A stretch of DNA of 64,000 bases from Terrisporobacter vanillatitrophus (GTDB taxonomy: Bacteria > Bacillota > Clostridia > Peptostreptococcales > Peptostreptococcaceae). The notes below the pieces were generated by a model, which made no database searches, was not told where the DNA came from, and was given only the letters and a program-made list of their open reading frames with translations. Made by a program: the position numbers and the translations under genes. Shown here one piece after another: positions 9,137 to 18,521 of the stretch (position 1 is its first letter; the number at the start of each line of letters is the position of its first letter). The stretch is taken from NCBI RefSeq assembly GCF_051148895.1, contig NZ_CP154625.1, positions 2,666,001-2,730,000 of the forward strand. Reading direction: 5' to 3'.

Positions 9137-9246
9137 TTAATTCGTTTTAATAATATATTTCTAGTATATTATAATTACATTTAATTTAGAATAAATTGCC
9201 ATAAATTCTTTATTATTTTACATAAAGTTAACATCTTTATGTTATG

Positions 9247-9275
9247 TAAAAAGGTAGAACTGAAAGCCCTACCTT
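9247..9275 (-). terminator. intrinsic terminator
   Basis: On the minus strand AAGGTAG (9269-9275) pairs with CTACCTT (9251-9257), followed by a short T run. It ends the cysteine-rich coiled-coil protein gene. Confidence 0.7.
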
Positions 9276-9294
9276 CTCCCCCTATTTATTATCC

Positions 9295-10350
9295 TTATTT
9301 ATTGTAAGGCATTTGCTCCATCATTTGTTGCATATACATATAATAATTCATCCACATCTCATCATATTGATTAGTATAAGGAGACATATTAAAATTATCT
9401 AATGATGGATATTTATTAGTAAAGTTACCCATACATTGCATTGGTGCCATATTATACATTGGGCTTACATAAGTTGAACATGAATTTTCAAAAGAACAAT
9501 CATTATCCATATCCACATAAATTATTTCATCATAACATTTGCATGTCTTTTCTACTATAGTTTCACAAGTATTTTTATAAGGTTTTTCACATGCACATGA
9601 TGGCATTGAATGCATAGTTGGCATACTAGTTACAATATCCATTTTAGGTTGTACTGATTGATTTGATACACAATTATTTTCACAATTTTGTAGTTTATTA
9701 CCACATTTACCTAACATCTCTTCGCATTTCTTAGACTTACTTTCATATTCTTTTATCTTATCCCCTGCTGTTTTATAGCATTCTAATGCTTTTTCATCAT
9801 ATTTTAATGCTTGATTATATAAACATTTAGCTTTGTCATTATAAGTTTCAGCTTTTTCATATAAGCATTTGGCTTTTTCACAATTTTCTTTCGCTTCTCT
9901 TTCTATACACTCTGCTTCCTTTTTTAAAGCTTTTGCTTTTTCACACAATTCCTGTGCTCTTTGCATCAATTCTTTTGCTTTACATTCATCATTTTTAGCT
10001 TGATTTTCACTTTTGTTTGCATTTTGTAATAAATTACATGCCTTTTGTGATAATAATTTAGCACTCTTCTCGCATTCCTTAGCTTGATTAAATGTTTGTG
10101 TTGCATCTACTTCATATTTACAAGCCTTTTCAAATAATTCTTCTGCCTTTTTAGCTAACTCTACACATTTATCTACACAAGTTATCTCATAATCTCCACA
10201 TGGACACTCTACATAAGAAGCCATTGCTTTCTTTTCAGTAGGACATGGTTTACAAGATGAAATAGGTGTACATTCTACTGCAGATTCAACTGGTTTACAA
10301 GCTTCATTTTGAGGAGCGCAAGAACAAGATTGTTTCTTCTTTTTTTTCAT
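9295..10350 (-). CDS. cysteine-rich coiled-coil protein, possible spore coat/exosporium component
   Basis: A 351-residue protein of unknown family. It has a lysine start, a Cys/Pro-rich head (about residues 8-62), a central region (about 63-225) of degenerate short helical repeats of the kind xxCEKAKxL/xxAKELCEKA with cysteines at recurring positions, and a tail (about 285-351) rich in Met, Tyr, Asn and Pro. I count about 32 cysteines and see no signal peptide or membrane segment. High cysteine with low-complexity tails is typical of spore coat and exosporium proteins in clostridia, and a mother-cell-type promoter is possible at 10413-10440; the spore assignment is inference. AAAGGAG precedes the ATG. 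It is monocistronic with its own terminator. Confidence 0.7.
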   Translation of the reverse strand: MKKKKKQSCSCAPQNEACKPVESAVECTPISSCKPCPTEKKAMASYVECPCGDYEITCVDKCVELAKKAEELFEKACKYEVDATQTFNQAKECEKSAKLLSQKACNLLQNANKSENQAKNDECKAKELMQRAQELCEKAKALKKEAECIEREAKENCEKAKCLYEKAETYNDKAKCLYNQALKYDEKALECYKTAGDKIKEYESKSKKCEEMLGKCGNKLQNCENNCVSNQSVQPKMDIVTSMPTMHSMPSCACEKPYKNTCETIVEKTCKCYDEIIYVDMDNDCSFENSCSTYVSPMYNMAPMQCMGNFTNKYPSLDNFNMSPYTNQYDEMWMNYYMYMQQMMEQMPYNK

Positions 10351-10412
10351 AATAAGTCAAACTCCTTTTGTTGTTTTTATTCCATAAGCCCTAAAACTTA
10401 TGTCACTTAATA

Positions 10413-10440
10413 TAATTATATGAAAAGCTTGTAATGTGGT
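10413..10440 (-). promoter_or_regulatory. possible sigma-K/sigma-E type promoter
   Basis: On the minus strand ACC (10438-10440) is followed after 15 bases by CATATAATTA (10413-10422). This resembles the mother-cell sigma-K pattern (AC...CATAnnnTA), about 65 bases before the cysteine-rich protein gene. The consensus is short and the region AT-rich, so this is only suggestive. Confidence 0.3.
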
Positions 10441-10452
10441 TACTTATTGTAA

Positions 10453-10492
10453 AGCAAAAAAACAATACAAGTAGAATTTACTTGCATTGTTT
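10453..10492 (-). terminator. intrinsic terminator
   Basis: On the minus strand AAACAATGCAAGTA (10479-10492) pairs with TACTTGTATTGTTT (10460-10473) through one G-U pair, then a T7 tract. It lies downstream of the YjiH-like gene and upstream of the cysteine-rich protein gene. Confidence 0.85.
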
Positions 10493-10656
10493 GAATTTAA
10501 AAATATTTTTAATTAAACATTTGTTGCTTGAATATTTACTTTATATTAATTTTCTAAATTTTTATTTATAGTTTGTCTGAATTCTTTTAAATTATAATCT
10601 TTTTCATATATTATATTTTCTCTTAACTCATTTGCATTAATTAATACTATGTTAAG

Positions 10657-11991
10657 TTAAAGTATATATCCCAAATAAAAATTGTAAGAAATAAAGAAAA
10701 TAAAAAGCATTATTAAAAATCTTTCAATTGTTACTAAAAATATTTCTACAATATTTAAATCAATTATGGATACTTTAATAAAAGGTATTAAAAAACTAAT
10801 ACTTACACATTGAAGACTTATAAATAATCCTATCATTACCCTACTTAGATAATAAGTATTGTTGTCTATGATTTCTATAGCTGAAATATTGTTAAAAAAG
10901 TTTAAATTCAATACATTTGATATTAAGATACTATTTGGAACATTAAGCTTAGTAATAATAATATAAACAAGATTGTTTATTATATCCATTACAAAAGTTA
11001 TATTATATATAATGTTTCCTATAAAAAAAATAGTTATAATTATAGGAATTAAGTCCATCAAAATGTATATTACATCATTTAAATATGACAAAGATAAGCT
11101 AATAAATTTTTTATTAGTTTTATTTTCATAATATTTTTTAACTGCTGTATTTAACTTATATTTTTTGCAATTAACATTTTTATGACCAGATTTAAAATAA
11201 TAACTTTGATTTTTCTTATTTAAAGGATAAATTCTACTAATGATAGTATTACATATAAATAAAACTATCATTTCCATAATTAAAAATTTCCCTGTATTTA
11301 TATCTATCTTGTTGCATAAATCCTTAGTTAAACTTAATGATAAAACAGAAAAATTTAAAATTGTAATAGCACATTCTCGTTGTCGTAGTTTACCACCCTT
11401 ATAGAGGCTATATGTAACGAAAGCACCACATACATTATCTACTAATAAATATACTAAAAAATTTAAAAATACCTTCCCACTTACTCTAAACATCTTCTTC
11501 ATAATTTTATGAGTAAAAGCTTCTGTAATTTCAACTAATCCATAATCTAATAAAAATGGCATAAATAAAGATGCAATAGGAAGAACAATACTTAAATTTA
11601 ATATTAAATCTTTTAAAATAAATATAAAGCTATCATCTATAAAAAAAATTTCTCCTTTTCCGACTAATATAAAAACAAATATTATTAAACTAAATATTTT
11701 TATAATTATTAAAAATTTGTTTATACTTGACTTGTTTACATTTATTATACTTTTTAAAATAGATAATGAAATAAAGAATATAATGCTTATATTTATAAGT
11801 ATGGACGCTTTATTCTCTAAAAAATAAGACATATGATATAATAATGTTTCATTTTGGTTATTAACTTTTATAGGTACGAAAAAAATGATTATGCCTATTA
11901 ATGAAAACATATAAATTTTCATTTTTTTTAATAAATCATCATCATTACATGAGTGATTTTCATTATAGGTACTATTATTAATACTTTTCAT
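10657..11991 (-). CDS. YjiH-family multi-pass membrane protein
   Basis: A 444-residue integral membrane protein with about ten hydrophobic segments. The central block (about residues 130-225), with MPFLLDYGLVE, a KxMxxxFRVSGK stretch and YKGGKLRQRE, matches the YjiH/nucleoside-recognition (Gate) domain family. Members are thought to be transporters or gates, and some spore-maturation proteins (SpmA/SpmB) belong to the same superfamily; the substrate is unknown. The protein is unusually rich in Ile, Asn and Phe and has a long charged loop near residues 255-290. It starts behind GAGGTG and is transcribed alone. Confidence 0.75.
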   Translation of the reverse strand: MKSINNSTYNENHSCNDDDLLKKMKIYMFSLIGIIIFFVPIKVNNQNETLLYHMSYFLENKASILINISIIFFISLSILKSIINVNKSSINKFLIIIKIFSLIIFVFILVGKGEIFFIDDSFIFILKDLILNLSIVLPIASLFMPFLLDYGLVEITEAFTHKIMKKMFRVSGKVFLNFLVYLLVDNVCGAFVTYSLYKGGKLRQRECAITILNFSVLSLSLTKDLCNKIDINTGKFLIMEMIVLFICNTIISRIYPLNKKNQSYYFKSGHKNVNCKKYKLNTAVKKYYENKTNKKFISLSLSYLNDVIYILMDLIPIIITIFFIGNIIYNITFVMDIINNLVYIIITKLNVPNSILISNVLNLNFFNNISAIEIIDNNTYYLSRVMIGLFISLQCVSISFLIPFIKVSIIDLNIVEIFLVTIERFLIMLFIFFISYNFYLGYIL

Positions 11992-12136
11992 AATTTCACC
12001 TCTTTTTCTATGTTTTACATAGGAGGTTAACTTTCCTTTATGATTTTAAAATTTATTATCAAAATCATTGTCATTGATTATAATTAAATACAAAGGTATA
12101 ATACTATAAAAGAAACTTTCTTTTCGAGGTGATATT

Positions 12137-13252
12137 TTGAATGAAGTAGAGAATAAAAAAACTATACTAATATTAACAGCCCAATTTGGCGCTGGTCATA
12201 TTAGCGCAGCAAATGCTATAAAGGAATATATTCAAGAAAAAGATGATAACATAAATATTGTAATAGAGAATTTTATTAGCGCAAGTGTTCCTCGTATAAA
12301 TAAACCTATGATAAAAATGTACGAAAGTAATACTAAGTATGCTCCTGGACTATATAATTATTACTATTATATAAAAAAATCTTTTAATGCTAAATACGAT
12401 ATATCTTATAAAATATATATGCCAAAGCTTGCTGAGTACATAAAAAGCATTGACCCACATTTAATTATTTCAACATTTCCATGTGCTGCAGCATGTGTAA
12501 ATGATTTTAACACAAAACATCCTCACAAAAAAATACCATCTATAACTGTGATAACTGATGTAGTAGATAGCTTAGAGTGGATATTTAAAACAACAGATAT
12601 GTATTTTGTGCCATCTTACGAAATAAAAAATAGATATGTTCAAAAAAGCTTAGATCCTAATATTTTTAGAGTAACAGGAGTACCTGTAAGTAAGAGTTTC
12701 ATTTGTGATAAAAAAATACGTAGTGATAAACTTAGACTACTTCTTATGGGTGGAGGCAGAGGTTTATTTGATTTTGATGAAAATTTTATGCACTGGCTTG
12801 ATGAATACTTAAATGAATATAATGATGTATTAGATGTAACTATAGTAACTGGTAGTAACAAAAAACTATACGATACCTTAACTGTAAAAAAACCTCTTCA
12901 AAACATAGATGTAAAGGGATTTGTTACTAATATGTCCGACTTATTAAAAAATTACGATTTAATGTTAACTAAATCTGGTGGTGCAACATTATTTGAAGCC
13001 ATTAGCTCAAATACTCCTATAATAGTAAAAAATCCAAAAGTTGGTCAAGAAATTGAAAATGCTAAATTTATCAGGGATAAGGGAATAGGTATTTTATATG
13101 ATAACGATGAAGATTTAAAAGATTTAATAAAAAATTTATTAAATAATAAATTGGATTCAAGAGTTGAATTTATGGATAAAAATATTACTTATTTCAAAAA
13201 AAACATACACCCTGATAAAATAGGTGATTATGTTTTTGAACTTCTTAAATAA
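12137..13252 (+). CDS. MGDG synthase-like diacylglycerol glycosyltransferase
   Basis: A 371-residue GT28-family (MurG-like) glycosyltransferase. The N-terminal domain has the MGDG-synthase signature LTAQFGAGHISAANAI (about residues 12-27), where the GxGH motif binds membrane lipid. The C-terminal half holds the nucleotide-sugar domain with MGGGRG near residue 205 and TKSGGATLFEA near 280. Relatives such as UgtP transfer glucose or galactose to diacylglycerol for glycolipids and lipoteichoic acid anchors, or act on other lipids. The start is TTG at 12137, placed by a GAGGTG 7 bases upstream. It is followed by a bidirectional terminator. Confidence 0.88.
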   Translation: MNEVENKKTILILTAQFGAGHISAANAIKEYIQEKDDNINIVIENFISASVPRINKPMIKMYESNTKYAPGLYNYYYYIKKSFNAKYDISYKIYMPKLAEYIKSIDPHLIISTFPCAAACVNDFNTKHPHKKIPSITVITDVVDSLEWIFKTTDMYFVPSYEIKNRYVQKSLDPNIFRVTGVPVSKSFICDKKIRSDKLRLLLMGGGRGLFDFDENFMHWLDEYLNEYNDVLDVTIVTGSNKKLYDTLTVKKPLQNIDVKGFVTNMSDLLKNYDLMLTKSGGATLFEAISSNTPIIVKNPKVGQEIENAKFIRDKGIGILYDNDEDLKDLIKNLLNNKLDSRVEFMDKNITYFKKNIHPDKIGDYVFELLK

Positions 13253-13254
13253 CA

Positions 13255-13288
13255 AAAAATCATGTTTGCTTATCCAAACATGATTTTT
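13255..13288 (+). terminator. bidirectional terminator
   Basis: A 14-bp perfect stem (AAAAATCATGTTTG at 13255-13268 with CAAACATGATTTTT at 13275-13288) has A and T tracts on both sides, so it can serve both convergent genes. Confidence 0.88.
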
Positions 13289-13305
13289 AATGCTTTTATA
13301 AATAA

Positions 13306-13980
13306 CTATTTGAAGGAATTAAAATTAATTACCTTTCCTTTTGTATTATTTTCATTACTTATTCCCTTATTGTTTTTATCAATATTAAGCTTTTTAGATT
13401 CACAAACAACTTTTATAATTTTATAAATAATAAATATCGTAAATGTTACACCAATGCAATTTGTTATAAAATTTAAATATGAATTACTTCCTCTACTATA
13501 AATCAGAATATTGATAATTCTTAAAAGTGATACTAATATTAAATTTGTTTCTATCATCGAACATATTTTATTAATTTCACCTAGCATTGATTTTTTCTTC
13601 AATAATCTAATCATTGCCAAACTATTTTTATTTAAAGATTTTAATATATCCTTTAATACTATTAAACTAATATCCTTATTAAATACCTTTAGTCCTGGAA
13701 TTATTAGCGCTAAAGATAAAAATATACATGTATTATAAAAATATACATCATCTGGATCTGGATTTTTACTTGATATAAAATAAGCGATTATTATAAAAAA
13801 TATAGCTAAACCAGTAAAATTTACTCTAATCTCTTTAATTCTAGTATAAACTGAATAAATTATTGCAATAGCACACGAAACTTGAAAGGCAATTTCTATG
13901 TTACTTATAAGAGCAGCATTAAAAAGTAATACAGGAACTACAACATATATTAATATATCTTTTAACAACCTAGACTTCAT
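13306..13980 (-). CDS. multi-pass membrane protein, VC0807-like
   Basis: A 224-residue membrane protein. Three or four hydrophobic segments fall in residues 8-100, a charged cytoplasmic helix near 108-135, and two more segments near 140-190; the tail is hydrophilic and Asn/Lys-rich. The start (LLKDILIYVVVPVLLFN...) and overall layout resemble the VC0807/intracellular-septation-A-like family, whose function is unknown; this assignment is tentative. It sits alone between the glycosyltransferase and M23 peptidase genes. I see no strong Shine-Dalgarno other than a weak GGGAGGGG just upstream of the ATG. Confidence 0.6.
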   Translation of the reverse strand: MKSRLLKDILIYVVVPVLLFNAALISNIEIAFQVSCAIAIIYSVYTRIKEIRVNFTGLAIFFIIIAYFISSKNPDPDDVYFYNTCIFLSLALIIPGLKVFNKDISLIVLKDILKSLNKNSLAMIRLLKKKSMLGEINKICSMIETNLILVSLLRIINILIYSRGSNSYLNFITNCIGVTFTIFIIYKIIKVVCESKKLNIDKNNKGISNENNTKGKVINFNSFK

Positions 13981-14147
13981 ACAACCCCTCCCCCATTCCT
14001 TCAGTAAGCCATTATTTTTATTTTTCTACTAAATTATATTAATATTATTTTCTATACATTAATAAATAAATCCTTTTTATTACACCATAAAATTTTCATT
14101 TTATACTAAATATTCTAAATTATTTTAAAATTTCAATAATTAACAAT

Positions 14148-14181
14148 AAAAAAAGCAAAGACTTAATCTTTGCTTTTTTTT
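14148..14181 (-). terminator. intrinsic terminator
   Basis: A 14-bp stem (14148-14161 with 14167-14180, AAGCAAAGA/TCTTTGCTT core) has a T7 tract on the minus strand. It lies three bases after the stop of the M23 peptidase gene. Confidence 0.9.
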
Positions 14182-14183
14182 AT

Positions 14184-14972
14184 TTATATATCATTACTTA
14201 TTCCATACAATGGATTTATGCTCTTATCATTAATTTTAACTTCAAAGTGAACATGATTTCCCGTTGAATTTCCTGTTGATCCTACCTTAGCAATAACTTG
14301 TCCTCTTTTCACTATTTGACCCGCCTCTACTATTAGATGGCTATTATGAGCATACAATGTTTTTTTATTATCAAAATGTTCTATTTCTACCACATTTCCA
14401 TATCCACTTTTATAACCTGCAAAACTTACAATTCCATCATCACTTGCAAGGACCGACGTATTTTTGGGTGCAGGAATATCAATACCATTATGAAAGCTTA
14501 TTCTTTTTGTTATTGGATGTATTCTATATCCATATCCAGAACTAATATACCTGTAGTTTTCTAAGGGCCATTCTCCTCTTATGTAAGTCGCATTACTTTT
14601 TTCCAAAGCGGCCTCTTTTTCTCTTTTGATTTCTTTTATTAATAAATTTTCACTTTTTTCACAATTTATTAATTGTCTCTCAAAAAACATTTTAAAAAAT
14701 TTAATTTGACTGTACTTTAAAATATCTATATTAATTTTTTTTCCCAATATACCACTCTCTATATCATTGTTGAGAATTCTATATTGATTTTCACTTTTTA
14801 ATATACAGTCTAAATCTTTTATTCTATTATTTAGATTTTCTTCCTTTTTTGTTATTGATATTAATATATCTATGTTATTACTTTGTCCATAGGAAATATT
14901 CCTTTGAAAGCTAAACATTAAGCTTACAAATAAAAAAGTATTAATAACTAATACCTTTAAATATTTATTCAT
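14184..14972 (-). CDS. M23 family metallopeptidase (LytM type)
   Basis: A 262-residue exported protein. It has an N-terminal signal sequence (hydrophobic to about residue 22, then FQRNISYGQ), a coiled region, and a C-terminal M23 zinc endopeptidase domain. The zinc ligands are visible as the HNGID motif near residue 141 and HVHFE near 243, with the YGNVV and STGNSTG stretches of the family. M23 enzymes cut peptide bridges in peptidoglycan. The reading frame is open for 25 more codons upstream, but a perfect AAAGGAGG seven bases before the ATG at 14972, plus the signal peptide directly after it, fixes this start. It is monocistronic. Confidence 0.9.
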   Translation of the reverse strand: MNKYLKVLVINTFLFVSLMFSFQRNISYGQSNNIDILISITKKEENLNNRIKDLDCILKSENQYRILNNDIESGILGKKINIDILKYSQIKFFKMFFERQLINCEKSENLLIKEIKREKEAALEKSNATYIRGEWPLENYRYISSGYGYRIHPITKRISFHNGIDIPAPKNTSVLASDDGIVSFAGYKSGYGNVVEIEHFDNKKTLYAHNSHLIVEAGQIVKRGQVIAKVGSTGNSTGNHVHFEVKINDKSINPLYGISNDI

Positions 14973-15089
14973 TTTATTCCTCCTTTTCCTATAAACATTA
15001 TTATTAACCAAGTTCAATTTTTTTATAATTCTATCTATAATTTTCATTCAAATCAAATAAAATATATTAAGGGCAAAGGGGGAATTTTT

Positions 15090-15458
15090 ATGGATATAAA
15101 TTTAAAAGATTATTTATTTCTAAGTATTTTCGTTTTTTCATTTTTATATTGCTTACTTTACATACTTAGAGACTGTTACTTCGCAACACAAAATTTCCAA
15201 ATGAAAAAATATATAAATAAAGTATTGCCTTTTTTTACAAAGTACAACGGATTCTTTCTTATACTCACATTTATATTTTTAATTATAAATTTTTATAATG
15301 CATATATTACAAAATTATCATTTTATATGATTGTAATAACTATAATTTTAAATATCATATTTATTTATATACCAATAAAAAAACTTACACCTGCAAAATA
15401 CTTGAGATTTTTATCTTATGTTTTATTTGTAGGCGTATTATTAATATCTCTATTATAA
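15090..15458 (+). CDS. small four-helix membrane protein, unknown
   Basis: A 122-residue hydrophobic protein with four predicted membrane helices (about residues 8-26, 48-66, 72-94, 103-121) and short basic loops. I do not recognise a family and see no conserved polar residues inside the helices. It starts behind AAGGGGG, runs divergently from the M23 peptidase gene across a 117-bp gap, and ends at a hairpin shared with glutamine synthetase. Confidence 0.65.
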   Translation: MDINLKDYLFLSIFVFSFLYCLLYILRDCYFATQNFQMKKYINKVLPFFTKYNGFFLILTFIFLIINFYNAYITKLSFYMIVITIILNIIFIYIPIKKLTPAKYLRFLSYVLFVGVLLISLL

Positions 15459-15471
15459 TTTTATAACAAAT

Positions 15472-15507
15472 AAAAAATACTGTGGACTTTTAATCCACAG
15501 TAATTTT
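15472..15507 (+). terminator. bidirectional terminator
   Basis: A 9-bp stem (TACTGTGGA at 15478-15486 with TCCACAGTA at 15494-15502) is flanked by A6 on the left and a T5 run on the right. It lies between the convergent small membrane protein and glutamine synthetase genes. Confidence 0.82.
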
Positions 15508-15525
15508 TGTAATATGAAACTTATA

Positions 15526-17433
15526 TTAGAATATATTTTTGGCGTAATCTACATATAAAGATTGAAGTATTTTCATATCATAACTAAGTTCTTTTTGAAG
15601 ATTTGATACAGTCTCATAATCTTTGTTTTCTATAGCTTCTATAATATTTGTAAATAGACATTTACTTGTTAATGTATCTTTCATTACTTTTGTTTTTAAC
15701 TCTGTAATTGCATTCCAATTTACTTCATCTAAAGCATCCATATTTTCTTTTGTGTGTAGTTTTACATAACTTCTTAATCTATCCATATGATCATGAATAA
15801 TTCTAAATCTTAATTCTTTTTTCCATTTATCTATAGCTCCTGTTTTAAAAGAGTTAATTATATTCTCACTAAATACATTTCCATTTTTTAATGACTTAAG
15901 TTTTTCTTCATATTTTTTGAAGTTTTGCATATTTTCGTATACTGTTGCAGGTGGTTCACCAAATCTTATTGTTCTTTCTTCTTCATTGTAATGTTCAAAT
16001 ACATCATTTTCATCTCTGTATACTCTATTCTTGTCTAAATAGAAACTTTCTTCTCCTAAATCCTTAGATATTTCTTTTTCTAATTGTTTAGTTGTTAGCT
16101 TACTTTTTGCAGCAGCTATAATTCCATCTAACATAGTTTGATAGCATCCTGCTATAACTAAATAAGTATTAGAAAGAGGATTTGGTGATCTAAGTTCAAA
16201 TCTTAAAGATTTTGGATTTTTTGCATCTCTTACAAGCCCCACAAGTACTGATCTATTTCTTGATGGTATTTCATAAGTATGACCAAGAGATGTTACTATA
16301 CAAACAGGCGCCTCAAAACCTGGTACTAATCTTTCAAACCCATCATTTGTACAAGTCACTATTGGATTTAAAACTTCATAGTTATGAAGTAATCCCATTA
16401 AAGCTCCATATCCTATTTCATTTAAGTAGTCTTTTTTCATATCTTTTGGAGCAAATAAGTTTTGAATTTTTCCATTTTTTAATTTTACACTTGCACCTAT
16501 ATGAGCATGACCTCCACTACCTGCTACGCCGTATATAGGTTTAGCCTTAAAAGTTACTTCTAGTCCGTTCATTGTAAATATATCTTCTATTACTTCTCTT
16601 ACTATTAATTGATTATCTGCTGCTCTAAGTGGTGAATCAAACTTCCAAGATACTTCTAATTGTTCCATAGCATGATTTGTTTTACCTTCTATACTTATAG
16701 AACTTTGTATTCCTCCAACTTCTTTATGAGCCATTTCTGGGCTTATTCCCAAGTTTTGTAACTTGATTAAGGATTTTTCCAGACACGTTCTTATTATTCC
16801 ATGAGTTCTTTTCCAGTATTGTTCTTTCAAACTTTGAGATACTGCTAATTTTTCTAAATCTGCCTTGTCTTCTGGTGTATTAACCCAAAATTCCAATTCC
16901 GTAGCCGCTGTCAAAAGTATGTCTTCTATATCATCTACACTGTTTATTCCTATATTATTTATTAAATGAGGATATTCCTTAAATAAATCTAGTAAAGATT
17001 TTTTAAAATGTCTTTCAGCTTTTTGTAATACTCCTCTTGAACAAACTTTTTTATTATCATGAATTAAAAATGCTGGTATTTTCAGTGTTCCTATTGGCAA
17101 ATTAGTGTCTTCATCTATATGTTCTAAATTATAATCAACATACCATTTTGAATTAATATCTGGCATTAAATCAACCTTTGCATTATTTAGTGTTGCAATA
17201 TCATATAATTCAACAGAAGATCCATCTGTTTGTATAGCCGATTTTAAGAATCCTTCCACATCTTCTAAGAAAAACTCTATAGGAATTTTCTCATCTGTTG
17301 CATTTCCTCCTAAATCTACCCCCACTAATGATACGAACCTTACATTTTTATGTCTTGACATTAACTCTTTAAACTCTTCTTCATTATAATTATTTTTATT
17401 AACGTAATATAGCATGTCATTAAAGCTTTTCAT
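15526..17433 (-). CDS. glnA: glutamine synthetase, large clostridial form
   Basis: A 635-residue glutamine synthetase (glutamate + NH3 + ATP to glutamine). The N-terminal beta-grasp part (about residues 30-105) contains QTDGSSVELYD. The catalytic domain holds ATELEFW near residue 182, the EVGGIQSSIS stretch near 240, the ATP-binding GSGGHAHIGAS near 313, and the glutamate/ATP loop NRSVLVG with LRFELRSP near 400-425. At 635 residues it is about 190 longer than standard GSI, the extra length being a C-terminal helical region after about residue 475. Similar long forms occur in Clostridioides relatives. The 285-bp upstream gap shows no GlnR-type box that I can identify. Confidence 0.92.
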   Translation of the reverse strand: MKSFNDMLYYVNKNNYNEEEFKELMSRHKNVRFVSLVGVDLGGNATDEKIPIEFFLEDVEGFLKSAIQTDGSSVELYDIATLNNAKVDLMPDINSKWYVDYNLEHIDEDTNLPIGTLKIPAFLIHDNKKVCSRGVLQKAERHFKKSLLDLFKEYPHLINNIGINSVDDIEDILLTAATELEFWVNTPEDKADLEKLAVSQSLKEQYWKRTHGIIRTCLEKSLIKLQNLGISPEMAHKEVGGIQSSISIEGKTNHAMEQLEVSWKFDSPLRAADNQLIVREVIEDIFTMNGLEVTFKAKPIYGVAGSGGHAHIGASVKLKNGKIQNLFAPKDMKKDYLNEIGYGALMGLLHNYEVLNPIVTCTNDGFERLVPGFEAPVCIVTSLGHTYEIPSRNRSVLVGLVRDAKNPKSLRFELRSPNPLSNTYLVIAGCYQTMLDGIIAAAKSKLTTKQLEKEISKDLGEESFYLDKNRVYRDENDVFEHYNEEERTIRFGEPPATVYENMQNFKKYEEKLKSLKNGNVFSENIINSFKTGAIDKWKKELRFRIIHDHMDRLRSYVKLHTKENMDALDEVNWNAITELKTKVMKDTLTSKCLFTNIIEAIENKDYETVSNLQKELSYDMKILQSLYVDYAKNIF

Positions 17434-17718
17434 TTTTTAAATTACCTCCAAATTTAAGTCAAATATATTCCGTATTATTTTTTATTTCATTTTTAAAATA
17501 ATTCGTAATTTTATTTATTTTATTATAAACAATTTAATAATTCTTCGCAATATATTTTTATTCATATTCATCATATAATTAATAATAATATAAATAATAT
17601 AAAAAGTTTAACTTTTTATTAATAATAGGTTATACTTAAAAATAGATATTATAGTTTATTTCAATTTTATATTCTTTAATTATAGTATTGCACAATTATT
17701 ATTTAGGAGAAAGATTTT

Positions 17719-18483
17719 ATGGAATATATAGTTTTTGATTTAGAGTTTAATCAAGGATTTGATAGAAAGCTAAATAAGACAGTTTCTAATGAAAAATGCC
17801 CCTTTGAAATTATTCAAATAGGCGCTGTCAAGTTGGACTCTAACTTAGAAATAGTTGATACTTTTAATACTTTTATTAAACCTCACATATATAAAGAAAT
17901 TCACCCCTTTATAAAAAAAATGACTAACATAACTAATGAAGATGTAAAAGATGCACCTTGTTTTTCTGAAGCTTTTAATATGTTCAAGTCTTTTATTGAT
18001 AAAGAAAAAAATATACTTTGTGTTTGGGGCAATGGAGATTTAAAAGAGTTATATAGAAATATCAATTATTATAATTTATCTACAGATAATTTATCTAGCA
18101 CTTATATAAACGTCCAACATCATGCTTCTGTTTACTTTAAAAATCCAAGTGGAAAAAGCATTGGTCTACAAAATGCTATTACTCTTTTAGAATTGAATCA
18201 AGATAAATCTTATCATAATGCTTTAAATGATGCTTATTATACTTCTTTAGTATTTAAAAATATTTTTAACGATGAAATAGAAACTAAAAATTATAATTTT
18301 AATAACGATGATAAAAAGAAGCCTGCTGCAAAAAGAAAAGTAAATTATGATAGTATTTTTAGTGAATTTAAAAAGATTCTAAATAGAGATTTAAACAAAG
18401 AAGAAAAAAAGATTATTCATCTAGCTTACAAAATGGGTAGAAGAAGTAAACCTTTTAAAGAAAAAAATAATCTAAAAGATTAA
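17719..18483 (+). CDS. DEDDh 3'-5' exonuclease (KapD-like)
   Basis: A 254-residue exonuclease-domain protein. The DEDDh residues can be traced: FDLEFNQ near residue 6 (Asp and Glu), a VWGNGDLKE stretch near 108 with the third acidic residue, and the HNALNDAYY motif near 174 with His and the last Asp. The last 50 residues form a basic tail. Relatives include Bacillus KapD and the proofreading epsilon family; they trim DNA or RNA 3' ends, and the target here is unknown. A 285-bp AT-rich divergent region separates it from glnA, and a strong terminator follows. Confidence 0.85.
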   Translation: MEYIVFDLEFNQGFDRKLNKTVSNEKCPFEIIQIGAVKLDSNLEIVDTFNTFIKPHIYKEIHPFIKKMTNITNEDVKDAPCFSEAFNMFKSFIDKEKNILCVWGNGDLKELYRNINYYNLSTDNLSSTYINVQHHASVYFKNPSGKSIGLQNAITLLELNQDKSYHNALNDAYYTSLVFKNIFNDEIETKNYNFNNDDKKKPAAKRKVNYDSIFSEFKKILNRDLNKEEKKIIHLAYKMGRRSKPFKEKNNLKD

Positions 18484-18518
18484 AAAAATCCTTCCTTTAA
18501 TATTTGGAAGGATTTTTT
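18483..18518 (+). terminator. bidirectional terminator
   Basis: A 13-bp perfect stem (AAAAAATCCTTCC at 18483-18495 with GGAAGGATTTTTT at 18506-18518) begins at the last base of the exonuclease stop codon and lies before the convergent exonuclease III gene. Confidence 0.9.
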
Positions 18519-18521
18519 ATA

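Noticed and set aside
10541..10645. Minus-strand open stretch of about 33 codons reading like the end of a helical protein, just after the YjiH-like gene
   Set aside because: It has no usable start codon or ribosome binding site and no recognisable family; it may be a relic but cannot be supported as a gene.
15526..17433. Type III glutamine synthetase
   Set aside because: Despite its length, the N-terminal beta-grasp and motif order are those of the GSI-like group, with the extra length at the C-terminus.
17434..17718. GlnR/TnrA operator or glutamine riboswitch before glnA
   Set aside because: The 285-bp gap is AT-rich; a small palindrome (AAAAAGT/ACTTTTT, near 17601-17617) is present but it matches no known operator or riboswitch.
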